Source: Symsagittifera roscoffensis (Eukaryota; Xenacoelomorpha; Acoela; Convolutidae). From it: DNA of 64,000 nt. The DNA lies in the NCBI RefSeq assembly GCF_963678635.1, contig NC_087065.1:64014973-64078972 (forward strand), written 5' to 3'. How positions within the stretch are numbered: the stretch's first letter is position 1; every line of letters starts with the position of its first letter. The position numbers and the translations under genes were made by a program. This document shows positions 52,035-61,133 of this stretch, one piece after another. The notes under the pieces are model-generated. The model had not been told where the DNA came from. It did no database searches and was given only the letters and a program-made list of their open reading frames with translations.

Positions 52035-54469
52035 TCCTCCCCCCCTGAAGAAGGAAGAACCGGAGCGAGCTTAACGGTCGGCCGCGTGACTGAACGGGTT
52101 GCGGTCCTGACAAGGGCGGATCGGGCGCAACCGTCCTGTCCGTAGTTTAGCTTGACGATTCGGGCGAGAGGGTAGTACCCACGCGGACTATCGGGCTCAA
52201 TCACCCACACGAGATCGCCTGTTTTAAGAGTGAAGTCAGAATGAGTGTGCCACTTGACACGCTTATTCAGCGAGGGAACATATTCTCGAAGCCAACGAGA
52301 CCAAATCGCGTTAGCATATGACTGCGCTCGCACGTATCTTTTCTTGTGATCGAAGTGCTCCCCGGGTAAAAGCGAAGGAAAGCTTGTGGCATGTTGTCCA
52401 AGCAAAAAATGGTTTGGGGTTAACGCTTCTAACTCACGTGAATCGGTACTAACGGGAGTGATTGGCCTCGAATTCAAAGCCTGTTCAACTAAGCAGAGTG
52501 TTCCTAACACCTCTTCAGTGACTCGCCTACTGCCTAGGATATCGTACAGCACGCGCTTCACGCTTCGGACGAGGCGTTCCCAGGAGCCGCCATGATGGGG
52601 TGCGCCTGGCGGGTTAAATTTCCAAAAAACACCTTTATGTGCAAAAATGGTCGGAGCCATGCCATTCCAGCTCTTCATGCAGGCAAGTAATTCCTTTTCC
52701 ACACCAACGAAGTTCGTGCCATTATCCGACCAGATTGTGCTTGGCGTACCACGGCGCGCAACGAACCGTTCAATGCCCATGACACACGAACTGGTGTCCA
52801 GAGATGGTACAATCTCAAGGTGTACAGCCCTGGTGGTGAGGCAAGTAAAAAGGAATCCCCATCTTTTTTCCGTGCTTCTGCGAACCGGAACGTAAAGCGG
52901 TCCAAAGTAATCCACACCCGTATGATTGAAGGGTGGTTGCTTATATCCGAGACGTTCGACAGGTAGATCGGACATAATTGGCTGGATGGTGCTTGCTTTG
53001 CGTTTACGGCATGTCACACATTGATTTTCGATAGACCGAAGTAGTCGACGCAACCCAAGTATTGCATATTTCATATTTAAAACGGAGCGCATGTAATCTA
53101 ATCCTTGATGAAAATGCTTATGGTGGAGGCTGCGGGCCAACAAACGAACTAAGGTATGTCGGGCGTCGAGTATTATTGGGTGCTTAGTATCAAACTCGGT
53201 ATTCACTAAGCGCACAATCCGTCCGGTGGAACGAATGATTCCAGCGGGACCGATAAATGGCGAGTATGTGGCAATTTTACTACTATTCTTAATAGGTTTG
53301 CCAGCGGTGAGTGTTTTTAACTCAACGGGAAAGGATTCCATCTGAGCAAGACGAATCAGTTTGCTTTCTGCAATATCAAGTTCAGTGGGGTCGATGATTC
53401 GTAAGTCCTTACCACGAAAATGCTTATGTGAAGGCAACATCCTCAACATAAAAGCGACTACTCGTTTATATCTTGTAAAGGAACTGAACCTTTCCCAATT
53501 GAACCCGTGTTCGGGATGTTTGATTGATGTGACATCGGTGACGAAGGATGATGATGTCTCCAAGCAATTATCAACATCAAAAGAAGGACCCTTCAAACGA
53601 ATTTTGTTGATTACACGTTCGTCGGGTATAAACGGCCAATCAGTAGTCCTGAGAATGCTCGGACCAATAACCCAGCTGCTATCCTTGAGGGCTTCCGAAG
53701 AAATCCCCCGCGTACCGGTATCAGCTGGATTATCGCCGCTCAGAACATGGTGCCACTCATCAATAGTGGTCGACTCGAGGATTTCGCCGACACGATTAGC
53801 GACGAATACAGGTAATTTTTCAGTGGAGTTTAGCCACTGCAAAACTGTTGTACTATCTGTCCACATAAAGACATGATTAATAGAGACGGTAAGGGCGGTC
53901 AGTATATCATCTTTTAGTCGTGTGGCGAGCAGAGCAGCTTGAAGCTCTAGCTTCGGTATAGATAGCGCTTTCATGGGCGCAACGCGAGCTTTACCAAAGA
54001 TGAAGGATATTTGAGTTTTATGCAAGCTCGCGAGTCGCGCACGCAAAAATCCAACAGCACAGAAAACGTCCTGCGAGCTATCACCGAACATGTGGAGCTC
54101 AATTTGATCAACAGGCTCTGTGAAGTAACAACGGGGAATAGTCAATTGCCCTAAGAGACGGAGACCGGAGTACCACTCGAGAAACTTATCTCTTATGTCT
54201 TCTGGCAATTCGTCGTCCCAACTTTGACCACTGATTTTCCAAATATCTTTCAGTAAAAGACGGGCCCTAACTGTGTATGGAGCTACTAACCCAACAGGGT
54301 CAAACACAGAAGAGACGAAACTCAAGACGGTTCGTTGAGTTATTGCTTTATCGAGAGGACGATCCACGCTTCTGCTAACAACCAATGTGTCTTTCACATG
54401 GTCCCACTTAAGACCTAAGACGTGTGATGAATGTTCGGCACCGTTACATATTTCCTTGATGGGTGAAGA
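52004..54469 (-). CDS. BEL Pol: end of RT, RNase H and integrase
   Basis: Open frame following the TGA at 54470-54472; 797 residues from codon 54397. It starts with the RT thumb (KWDHVKDTLV, SSVFDPVGLVAPY), then RNase H with catalytic residues in MFGDSSQDVF, PKLELQAALL, MWTDSTTVLQW and NPADTGTRG. Integrase follows: a zinc module (HHKHFHQG ... CVTCRKRK) and the core with TGVDYFGP (Asp), WSDNGTNF (Asp) and GGSWERLV (Glu), all intact. The C-terminal DUF5641-like part has GDLVWVIEPDSPRGYYPLAR. The stop codon is 31 nt inside the 3' LTR, so PPT and LTR edge are translated. Confidence 0.92.
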   Translation of the reverse strand, partial: SSPIKEICNGAEHSSHVLGLKWDHVKDTLVVSRSVDRPLDKAITQRTVLSFVSSVFDPVGLVAPYTVRARLLLKDIWKISGQSWDDELPEDIRDKFLEWYSGLRLLGQLTIPRCYFTEPVDQIELHMFGDSSQDVFCAVGFLRARLASLHKTQISFIFGKARVAPMKALSIPKLELQAALLATRLKDDILTALTVSINHVFMWTDSTTVLQWLNSTEKLPVFVANRVGEILESTTIDEWHHVLSGDNPADTGTRGISSEALKDSSWVIGPSILRTTDWPFIPDERVINKIRLKGPSFDVDNCLETSSSFVTDVTSIKHPEHGFNWERFSSFTRYKRVVAFMLRMLPSHKHFRGKDLRIIDPTELDIAESKLIRLAQMESFPVELKTLTAGKPIKNSSKIATYSPFIGPAGIIRSTGRIVRLVNTEFDTKHPIILDARHTLVRLLARSLHHKHFHQGLDYMRSVLNMKYAILGLRRLLRSIENQCVTCRKRKASTIQPIMSDLPVERLGYKQPPFNHTGVDYFGPLYVPVRRSTEKRWGFLFTCLTTRAVHLEIVPSLDTSSCVMGIERFVARRGTPSTIWSDNGTNFVGVEKELLACMKSWNGMAPTIFAHKGVFWKFNPPGAPHHGGSWERLVRSVKRVLYDILGSRRVTEEVLGTLCLVEQALNSRPITPVSTDSRELEALTPNHFLLGQHATSFPSLLPGEHFDHKKRYVRAQSYANAIWSRWLREYVPSLNKRVKWHTHSDFTLKTGDLVWVIEPDSPRGYYPLARIVKLNYGQDGCARSALVRTATRSVTRPTVKLAPVLPSSGGEDVAMQNKSIE
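52035..52046 (-). promoter_or_regulatory. Polypurine tract of the BEL element
   Basis: Minus strand reads AGGGGGGGAGGA directly before the 3' LTR, the site for plus-strand DNA priming. It lies inside the pol reading frame. Confidence 0.85.
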
Positions 54470-55585
54470 TCAGGTTTCGGATTCCTCGGGGTTCATTGCT
54501 GAAGTGATTTCATCAGCATTACTGACAAATTTAGTCAAATTAAATCCTCCCAATTTTAGTAAGGAAACCAAATCGCGACTAGTTTTAATTGCTTGGGTAA
54601 CGTTCTCGAATGAATCCAAGTAATCGTCCATGTAAAATTTTTCATTTACGACTGAGGCGGCCTCAGGGTATGTGGACATATTATCAGTTGCTGTTTTTTT
54701 TAACGCGAAATTGGCGCACGTAGGCGAATCCCGTGCGCCGAATATATGGCGAGTGTACTGATGAACTACCACATCGGAAGTGGTATCCTCCCGCCACAAA
54801 AAACGGAGCGAAATTTGATCGCGGGCAAGGACTCCTACCTGGAGGAACATACCCTCTATATCCGCGGAGACGGCGTACTTATGTTGACGGAATCGCAAAA
54901 GCACAAAAATTAAAATTTGGAGTAGGTCAGGACCCACCAATAAGGACTTATTTAAGGATGTGCCATGAAACTTAGAAGCCCCATTAAGGACTCGGCTCAC
55001 CTTACCCTGCTTATTCGGATTTACGACGGGATGGTGCGGAAGATACCACTCGCGATCGGAACGCTTACGTGGATCATGCGGTTCGACGGTAACGACATAG
55101 CCTTTCCTAATGTCCTCTCTAATTGTTTCTGCGTATCTTTCGCGCAGCTCAGGGTCTTTACTTAACCTTCTCTCCAATGATTTAAATTGGGCGAGTGACG
55201 AGTAATAATTGTTTGGTAGACTGACATTACTATCAATCCAAAGCATAGGCACAATGTATCTTTCGCCATTGTGAACGGTTTCAGAATTGAGGATGGATAA
55301 AGGATGTTTATCCGCGGCGGAACGGGCATCGACTTGTTTGAAAGCACCATACGATTCCAACTCGTACCAGGATTTTATCTGGTCGGTCAGAGAAGAATCT
55401 TCAACAACACACTTGAAACACGAAGAAGTAGAATTACCGGACGGCGGCAACGGACCACTTAAGACCCAACCTATCGGTAGGCGAACGGAACACGGTGAGT
55501 TTTTATCATCTCCGAAGATGAACTCAATGGGTCTAACGGTGTGGTAGTAGTCTTGTCCGATAATAACTTCAACGTCCTCATAAGT
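54470..55585 (-). CDS. BEL Pol: protease end and reverse transcriptase
   Basis: Open frame between the TAG at 55586-55588 and the TGA at 54470-54472. It starts with the last protease strand (DVEVIIGQDYYHTVRP, RLPIGWVLSGPLPPSG), then a linker (KSWYELESYGAF), then the BEL-type RT: WYLPHHPVVNPNK, LNKSLLVGPDLLQILI, the first catalytic Asp in VSADIEGMFLQV, the FGARDSPTCANFAL motif and the catalytic FYMDDYLDSF. All RT catalytic residues are present. There is no dedicated start codon; it is one piece of the single gag-pol frame. Confidence 0.92.
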   Translation of the reverse strand, partial: TYEDVEVIIGQDYYHTVRPIEFIFGDDKNSPCSVRLPIGWVLSGPLPPSGNSTSSCFKCVVEDSSLTDQIKSWYELESYGAFKQVDARSAADKHPLSILNSETVHNGERYIVPMLWIDSNVSLPNNYYSSLAQFKSLERRLSKDPELRERYAETIREDIRKGYVVTVEPHDPRKRSDREWYLPHHPVVNPNKQGKVSRVLNGASKFHGTSLNKSLLVGPDLLQILIFVLLRFRQHKYAVSADIEGMFLQVGVLARDQISLRFLWREDTTSDVVVHQYTRHIFGARDSPTCANFALKKTATDNMSTYPEAASVVNEKFYMDDYLDSFENVTQAIKTSRDLVSLLKLGGFNLTKFVSNADEITSAMNPEESET

Positions 55586-56330
55586 CTATTGAATGGGCTT
55601 AATAGGTGCTAATTGTGGATATTTATTCTGCAAATCAGCAATATTGATTAATTCGGAACCAATCCGAATATTGTCTTTAACATATGCACAGAGAGAAAAT
55701 ACGAAATCACTATTATTCGGCTCGGAGGAAACTGTAAACTTGACCCTCTGAGTCTCAACAACGGTGGTTGAATTGAAACCACTAATTGACAAGTTAACGA
55801 GCTCCCCTACTAAGCCGAGACGGTTTACGAGTGACGAAGACACCCAGGAGTGAGTCGATGCACTATCACAAAGAACCAACGTCAGGAGACCGGTTACATC
55901 CGAGGATACACCAAGTGTTGCAATTGGCAACAACCCTTTAGAAGATTCAATGTCATGTACATCACTAACAGCGGCATGGGTGGAAGTGTTTGTATTCTCC
56001 TTGGATTTGTTTGTTCCAGCCTTATTCGAGACATTTGAATTTTCCTTCAGAGGAAATATTCTTTCGGCTCCATGGAGCAAGACATTATGTGTGCTATCAC
56101 ACTCTGGCTTCGGGCACTTTTTTGTTCTAGAACATTGCCGGAAACTATGATTGCCTATGAGACAAGCGAAGCAAAGTTTCTGTTCAGCTACGTATTTTGC
56201 TCGCTGAGTAGCATTCTTTTCCTTAAAAACAGCACAATTCCACAATGCATGACTACCCTTACACAAAACGCACGGCGGAAACTTAGACTTATCCTGAGCT
56301 TTACTAGTTACCTGGCTATTGGCTGCAAAA
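55586..56330 (-). CDS. BEL Gag zinc knuckles and aspartic protease
   Basis: Begins with a CX2CX3HX4C knuckle (CVLCKGSHALWNC), a second Cys/His cluster (CFACLIGNHSFRQC) and CPKPECDSTHNVLLH, the usual BEL arrangement. After a Ser/Thr/Asn linker comes the protease with its DSAS active site (LCDSASTHSWVSSSLVNRLG), characteristic of BEL/Pao rather than the DTG of Ty3. The upstream end is a -1 shift relative to the Gag frame near 56330, in an A-rich stretch (CCAAAAACAACC), so a single-base indel or slippage is likely. Ends at TAG after APIKPIQ; the same frame continues into RT. Confidence 0.88.
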
Positions 56331-56862
56331 CTTTGGTTGTTTTTGGTTTAACCGGTTCCTCGTTTTTTGCCTTAGAGTTGAGTAAACGTAATCTTTCATG
56401 CCCCTCGGCCTTTTCTTTCAACCAGTTGTTAAAGTCTAAGAGTGTTGGTCGCTGCCACTTATGTCTAACAGTATGCATTGACCAAGCCTCCTTGAGGTTA
56501 GGCGGAAGTTTACTAACAGCTTGGTTTAACAGGTTAACACTCTTTAGATCATTGTGGAAAGACAATGATTTGAAAACTGCTACGAGGCCAGATATGGCAG
56601 AGGAGAAACTAATGACATTTTCCGAATTGTGCATCTTAAGTGGAGGAAAAGTATTCAGCTTATCAAGATGCGCACCAACAATGGCATGTGGTTGCCCAAA
56701 CTTCCGTTGCAAGGTGCCCAGTGCATCCTTGTACATAACGCCACCATAACTAAACTCCGCAATTGCGGTTTTTGCTGTGCCTGTGACGAGCGTTTTTAAG
56801 TATGTCAGTTTCGTATCATCGGTGAGAACAGCGGAATCAACGGTGGACTTAAACTGACCAAA
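56308..56862 (-). CDS. BEL Gag, DUF1759-like capsid part
   Basis: Open frame after the TAG at 56863-56865, starting FGQFKSTVDSAV and including the conserved KLTYLKTLVTGTAKTAI, YKDALGTLQRKFG and NSKAKNEE linker. This is the region called DUF1759 in BEL Gag proteins (capsid-like). The preceding residues before the stop (FDGNPLNWHE) belong to the same domain, where a Trp would be natural at the stop position. The frame ends at TAA/TAG just after the shift to the zinc-knuckle frame. Confidence 0.85.
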   Translation of the reverse strand, partial: FGQFKSTVDSAVLTDDTKLTYLKTLVTGTAKTAIAEFSYGGVMYKDALGTLQRKFGQPHAIVGAHLDKLNTFPPLKMHNSENVISFSSAISGLVAVFKSLSFHNDLKSVNLLNQAVSKLPPNLKEAWSMHTVRHKWQRPTLLDFNNWLKEKAEGHERLRLLNSKAKNEEPVKPKTTKVLQPIAR

Positions 56863-58383
56863 CTATTCGTGCCAGTTTAACGGGTTGCCGTCAAACTGGG
56901 CTAACTTCCATTCAGGAAGATGATCTTTGCGGCTATGCATCAATAATTCCGCCAATTCACGAGCGGAGAGAGGTCGATTCGGTGAACAACCTTGGTTCGG
57001 ATAAGCAGAAGACGGTGCGTAGTCTTCGTTGACTGGCTGATAACCAGTATTAGTATGATTGACGAAATGCGGAACATGTTGTGGATGAACTGGGGGAGTA
57101 TTAAAATACACAGTCCCACCACTAGTATAAGGAGCGGCGGTGTTACACGATGGGACAACAGTTGTCACATTAGAAAAAATGTTTCCAGCATTACAACACT
57201 GAGCAGGCGTGACGATTGGAGTTGTAGCAGCCAATCGCCATAAGTTTGCATCACTTGTGTAGTAATCGTTGATACTAGGTGACACAGTATGCGGAACAAA
57301 GGGAAGATTATGTTGCGTCTGGACTGGCGCTGCATGGCAATTAGGTGCCGAAAAGAAAACCGGCGTTGGGTTTACTCCAGAAGATGAGAAGCCACCACCA
57401 GCAAACGCAGGCGACAAAGAAACAAAACCAGAACCGGGTTGGGCCGGTAACATTGGGACAGGTAATGATTCCGGTTGCGCGATGGCAAAACTACCATTAG
57501 TTATGTTTGAACTCATGGTCTGTAAAGGAACAGCAGACGGTGGTGGTAACACGTGTGCACTAGAATGCATATTGTTAACTGGGAATGGAACAGAGGCTGG
57601 GAATGAAACAGAAGCTTGCAATGGCAAAAGGCTTGCACTGCCAAATTGAGGCATAGCCCGATGTCCATAACTATGGATTCCAGGGTCACTCAATGCTGTG
57701 TGCTCATGGTTATGACTATTATTGGTGTGAATTGCATGAGCAAGGAGGGCGGAAGTCGTCGGTCCTGACGAAATGGGTACATGAGTGAAGGCCTGCAAAC
57801 CTGGCGCACTAGCAACGTCGGGAGGTGCTTGTGAACTAACAGAGTCTACCCAATCATTAGTTCGATCGGTTGCTACCTTTGAAATAGGTTGACTTACTCC
57901 TGTCAAGTTACTTTCCGCTACCTTCTCGCTAACCTCAGATGAACTGTCCTCAAGTTCAAACGCTTTCAATTCCATTTCAATTTGTTGCTTTTTATGATTT
58001 TCAGCCAATTGCTCTAGTTCCAGCTGACTTTGTTCGAACTTAAGACGGTTCTCTTGCTCTTTAAGTCTTAAAGATACTTGATACTGCCTTTCCAGCTCCT
58101 CATGGCGTCGTTTTACTAAAGCTAACTCATGCCGTTTCTCACTTGATGACATAGTGCGAACAGTCGACGTATGACGAGTGGAAGCAGATTTATCAGACTT
58201 ATGTGAGTCAAGCTTTCTACTATCCTTAGACTTATTAGAGACCTTAGACCTGTTTTCAGATATTCGTGCTGCTGAATCACTTGTTTTGTGCGAGCGTGAG
58301 GATGTCTCAGACCTAGTTTGTTGTAAAGATCCCTTGCTCCCTGTAATGCCGGCTGCTGGAAATGACGAAGGTTCAAGGCTCAT
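56863..58383 (-). CDS. BEL Gag N-terminal part
   Basis: 506 residues from ATG 58383 (AAGATGAGC, purine at -3). The first 90 residues are Ser/Lys-rich. Residues about 85-160 form a strong coiled coil (RRHEELERQYQVSLRLKEQE and onward). A long Ser/Pro/Val/Asn-rich low-complexity region with many His and Gly follows (160-470). The C-terminus LAQFDGNPLNWHE is the start of the DUF1759 domain, cut by TAG at 56863-56865. Gag would form particles for the element. Confidence 0.85.
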   Translation of the reverse strand: MSLEPSSFPAAGITGSKGSLQQTRSETSSRSHKTSDSAARISENRSKVSNKSKDSRKLDSHKSDKSASTRHTSTVRTMSSSEKRHELALVKRRHEELERQYQVSLRLKEQENRLKFEQSQLELEQLAENHKKQQIEMELKAFELEDSSSEVSEKVAESNLTGVSQPISKVATDRTNDWVDSVSSQAPPDVASAPGLQAFTHVPISSGPTTSALLAHAIHTNNSHNHEHTALSDPGIHSYGHRAMPQFGSASLLPLQASVSFPASVPFPVNNMHSSAHVLPPPSAVPLQTMSSNITNGSFAIAQPESLPVPMLPAQPGSGFVSLSPAFAGGGFSSSGVNPTPVFFSAPNCHAAPVQTQHNLPFVPHTVSPSINDYYTSDANLWRLAATTPIVTPAQCCNAGNIFSNVTTVVPSCNTAAPYTSGGTVYFNTPPVHPQHVPHFVNHTNTGYQPVNEDYAPSSAYPNQGCSPNRPLSARELAELLMHSRKDHLPEWKLAQFDGNPLNWHE

Positions 58384-58386
58384 CTT

Positions 58387-58725
58387 TTAACTCTGAGCTT
58401 CGTGCATTACTTTATCGTTCATTTCGGTTACTTTCTTAAGCCAAAGGTCTTGCTGAGCAAAAACTTTTTCTGGATTTTTCGTTTTTCCGGCTAACCTAAT
58501 TGATTGCTCATTGACGTCGACAGTTTTTTCCAACGCAAATTTACATTTGTAAACAGCATTATCAATTTTTGTAGTGCGACTATTATTCTCAATATACTCA
58601 AGTAATAGTGAGTGACCTTTAAGCAGCTCATTTTCTAGATTTAGACGGGTTTCGAATAACTTGCATATCTTACTTTGGAATTTTTCGTCAATGTTTTTCA
58701 CAAATTGACAATATTCTACGGATGC
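58387..58725 (-). CDS. BEL Gag upstream helical segment
   Basis: Open from after a TGA at about 58726 to the TAA at 58387-58389, in the same frame as Gag, and without an ATG in its first 90 codons. The product (KNIDEKFQSKICKLFETRLN, then LENELLKGHSLLLEYIENNS, VFAQQDLWLKKVTEMNDKV) looks like the helical N-terminus of BEL Gag proteins. Either an N-terminal part lost its start and gained a TAA, or it is joined to another exon by splicing. Confidence 0.6.
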   Translation of the reverse strand, partial: ASVEYCQFVKNIDEKFQSKICKLFETRLNLENELLKGHSLLLEYIENNSRTTKIDNAVYKCKFALEKTVDVNEQSIRLAGKTKNPEKVFAQQDLWLKKVTEMNDKVMHEAQS

Positions 58726-58785
58726 TCACTTATAGAAAACAATCAATAAAATGAGATACTGTTTTGGTACGTAATTAAATTTGCA
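58726..58785 (-). other. Gap between pre-gag ORF and Gag segment
   Basis: Sixty AT-rich bases without coding signal. Confidence 0.4.
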
Positions 58786-59436
58786 TTAGTAAATCAACAT
58801 TAGCTTACAAGACGGGGGAACTTGACGTCTCAAAGCTTCTACCTGAAGCCTATTTCTTATAGCTTTCCGAGCTTTGAGGGGTAAGCGGTTTCGCTTCTTA
58901 CGTGTCTTAAGGATATTAAGATTAGCGCTATAACGCCTTAGAAGGAGGAGAGTCTTTAACTCAAGAGAAGGAGGCTGGTGAAGCTCTTTGTTCTTCTCAA
59001 TTAGTACCTGGTCCTTAGCCTTACGCTTAGAGATAAAGTCTTTAACGACGTTGATAACGAGAATACCTGTTGAAACTAAACTTTCCTCTATATCCTCGGT
59101 TCCGTTCCGTCTACAGTATACGATCGCACAAATGTTTGTCCTATACCTTAATAACAAATTGACAAGTTGCTCACTACTCAGCTTGCGGTTATTGTTGCTG
59201 CGGTGCCTACTTATCGAGTTATTAATGGCGTCGTGCCAAATTACAAGGTCGTTACGGTGCGACAAGTAATGATGAAGGTAGTACTGTATTGTTTTCTGAG
59301 AGTCCCTAGCGTTAAAGTTCAAACTTAAACCTGGCTTCGTAAAGCAAGTATCTTTGACGCGCCTCTGGGACGGAACGGGAAGTTTTCGGAGCGCGTGATC
59401 CAAAGAACTAGCTCCTAGAATGAATACCATACACAT
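58786..59436 (-). CDS. Pre-gag accessory ORF, weakly SGNH-hydrolase-like
   Basis: 216 residues from ATG 59436; the frame is open further to 59523 and beyond. N-terminal FILGASSLDHAL (residues 5-16) sits where a GDS block I would be, KPGLSLN (34-40) recalls the PG of block II, and NDLVIWHDAINNSI (62-75) recalls the G-x-N-D block III strand-loop; CAIVYCRRNGT follows as a further strand. A clear DxxH block is not seen. The last 60 residues are very basic (KTRKKRNRLPLKARKAIRNR). It lies in sense orientation between the 5' LTR and gag. A good splice acceptor (TTCTTTCATCCTCAG|G) lies just upstream at about 59530. Standard BEL elements have no such ORF. Function is not established. Confidence 0.6.
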   Translation of the reverse strand: MCMVFILGASSLDHALRKLPVPSQRRVKDTCFTKPGLSLNFNARDSQKTIQYYLHHYLSHRNDLVIWHDAINNSISRHRSNNNRKLSSEQLVNLLLRYRTNICAIVYCRRNGTEDIEESLVSTGILVINVVKDFISKRKAKDQVLIEKNKELHQPPSLELKTLLLLRRYSANLNILKTRKKRNRLPLKARKAIRNRLQVEALRRQVPPSCKLMLIY

Positions 59437-59485
59437 AGGGGACCTATGCGACGGCTTCGTTACGCTTAAGTACCAATGGGGTTGG

Positions 59486-59798
59486 AAAATTAAGTAGGTC
59501 GGTTGAACTCCAACAACACACACGGAGTAAACCTGAGGATGAAAGAATTCAACTTAACTCACTTAATATCACCCTACCTGACCACTTATCTTTACTGTCA
59601 CGCAACGACGTCAATAATCGGACGGGCTGAAACGGCTTTAATTTATTTGAAGCGCACTGGCTTTCAGTTTCACCAATGGTGGGTGGGGGATCAGGCAAAT
59701 TGGTTAAGTTCCAACAACACACGCGGAAGAAACCTGAGGATGAAAAAACTCAACTTAATTTGCCTGATATTTCGCTATCAGACCACTTAACATTAGGT
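59486..59798. repeat. Direct duplication in the BEL leader (~208-bp period)
   Basis: 59486-59590 and 59694-59798 share CCAACAACACACNCGG, AAACCTGAGGATGAAA and GACCACTTA in the same order. On the sense strand each copy carries an acceptor-like TTTCATCCTCAG|GTTT, so the splice site upstream of the accessory ORF is duplicated. Confidence 0.8.
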
Positions 59799-60428
59799 TG
59801 GTGTCATCTTACAGCACAGTTTCGCAGAATTCTGGAGACGTTTTGAGGATTTTTTGGTAATTTTTTTCTTACTTTTTTCACAAAATTTTTCAGAAAATTT
59901 TGGTCAGCAGGATCGAGTCATAAACCAACCCAAAAAACTAGTCCAGTACCTCTTGTCTATGTTCCGATTTCACTGATTAATATTCCGTTCACAAATATCC
60001 AAAAATTTTTGGTATCGAGAAAAATTACCGGGGGCTAGCTTGCGGGGAAATTTCTAGCATATATGACATCGTAAATCACTTTTAAAGCACAAATTGAAAG
60101 TTTTAAACTAGTCGAGTCTTACAGTTTTAATTGGAGATTGGCGACACCGGGAAAAAACCAAAACTTCGGGTGTCGAGAAAAATACAGCTCCACTTCGCCC
60201 AAAAGTCAACAATCAGGACACCTAAACAGGCCTCTCTTCCGCCAGTCTGCTCTTTCGCCTGTCTGCTGTATCGTCTGTCGGCTCTTTTGGCCAATCGCCC
60301 ACTTTCGTCAAGTTAACTGTGTGAAGCGTTTCGGCCAATTCGGTACTCTGACGACTTTCGGCTAAACCGCACAATCTGCAGATTTTCGGCCAGCTGAACA
60401 ATTTAACAGCTTTCGTCCAAATGCCCTC
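59799..60428 (-). other. BEL leader, non-coding
   Basis: Between the accessory ORF and the minisatellite. From about 60240 it shows degenerate TTTCGGCCAA words that foreshadow the 37-bp repeat. No other gene seen. Confidence 0.5.
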
Positions 60429-60613
60429 TTTCGGCTAATTAGACACTTTTCGGCCAAATGCCCACTTTCGGCCAATTAGAAACTTTTCGGCCAACCGCTC
60501 ACTTTCGGCCAATTAGAAACTTTTCGGCCAACCGCTCACTTTCGGCCAATTAGACACTTTTCGGCCAACCGCTCACTTTCGGCCAATTAGACACTTTTCG
60601 GCCAAACGCCCAC
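60429..60613. repeat. 37-bp minisatellite in the BEL leader, five copies
   Basis: Exactly five units of 37 bp, each TTTCGGCCAATTAGACAC followed by TTTTCGGCCAACCGCTCAC with few changes. Each unit contains two TTCGGCCAA words, so the deeper period is about 18 bp. It lies 55 bp inside the primer site, the usual place of packaging signals. Confidence 0.93.
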
Positions 60614-60668
60614 TCTGTGTCCCTTGTGTCCCTCGGTGAAGCTCGTGTCGTAAAGAGAAGACCTCGGT

Positions 60669-60686
60669 GTCCCTTGTGGGGCGCCA
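60669..60686 (-). promoter_or_regulatory. Primer binding site of the BEL element
   Basis: Minus strand TGGCGCCCCACAAGGGAC begins 3 nt inside the 5' LTR and starts with the TGG expected for pairing to a tRNA CCA end. It agrees at 15 of 18 positions with the tRNA-Lys site used by several retroelements (from memory), so a Lys tRNA is the best guess. Confidence 0.8.
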
Positions 60687-60689
60687 AAA

Positions 60690-61128
60690 TGTGCGCTCAA
60701 TCTGAAAAAACTGTATAAGACAAATTAAATTATGAGTATTTTTCGGTAAACACACATAACAAGAAATAAGCAATGTCAACGGTTTGCATAATCAAGATCA
60801 CAAAATCAACTTGTTTCGGTACAACTCGTTTTTGAGATAATTTCGCGCAAGCTAGCCACAAGAACCGGTCGGTAATGTCCTTGAGACAAATTGCTCTTTT
60901 TGGCGGTCAGCCTTAATCAAGGCTGAACCGAATTAGAACCAAAAAACAGTTAAAATAGGATGTAACCCCCGTTTTTAGTATATTAATACATGGGCAGGTG
61001 GGGGACTCGAACCTACGTCAACTGTTAACCTATATAATCGGCGTTAGCTTAGGCCACTCGGCCAACTGTGCTTCTTTTATATGCATCTATACTCGTTTTA
61101 TTCTATACTCTTGTTTTGCATTGCAACA
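60690..61128 (-). repeat. 5' LTR of the BEL element
   Basis: Same 439-bp sequence; drives the minus-strand transcript. TATA box and tRNA-like segment are at the matching positions (about 61074-61082 and 60993-61072). Confidence 0.95.
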
Positions 61129-61133
61129 GAGGG
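61129..61133. repeat. Target-site duplication GAGGG (right)
   Basis: Identical to 51591-51595 and directly abutting the LTR. Confidence 0.88.

Larger units (their letters stand above)
51596..61128 (-). mobile_element. BEL/Pao LTR retrotransposon, full length
   Basis: Two direct 439-bp LTRs with TG...CA ends flank 8655 bp of internal DNA. The 5-bp sequence GAGGG lies directly outside both ends (51591-51595 and 61129-61133), the expected target duplication. On the minus strand the order is 5' LTR, primer site, 2-kb leader with an extra ORF, gag, protease with DSAS, RT with YMDD, RNase H, integrase, polypurine tract, 3' LTR. The LTRs differ at about four positions, so the insertion is recent, yet gag-pol has four internal stops and one frameshift. 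RT type, the DSAS protease and the DUF1759-like Gag identify BEL/Pao. Confidence 0.95.

Noticed and set aside
52386-58390. Plus-strand ORFs opposite BEL gag-pol, up to 225 codons
   Set aside because: Antisense shadows; the minus strand has full domain content.
60429-60613. Regular 37-bp repeat spacing reminiscent of a CRISPR array
   Set aside because: There are no unique spacers; units are contiguous, and the setting is a eukaryotic retrotransposon leader.
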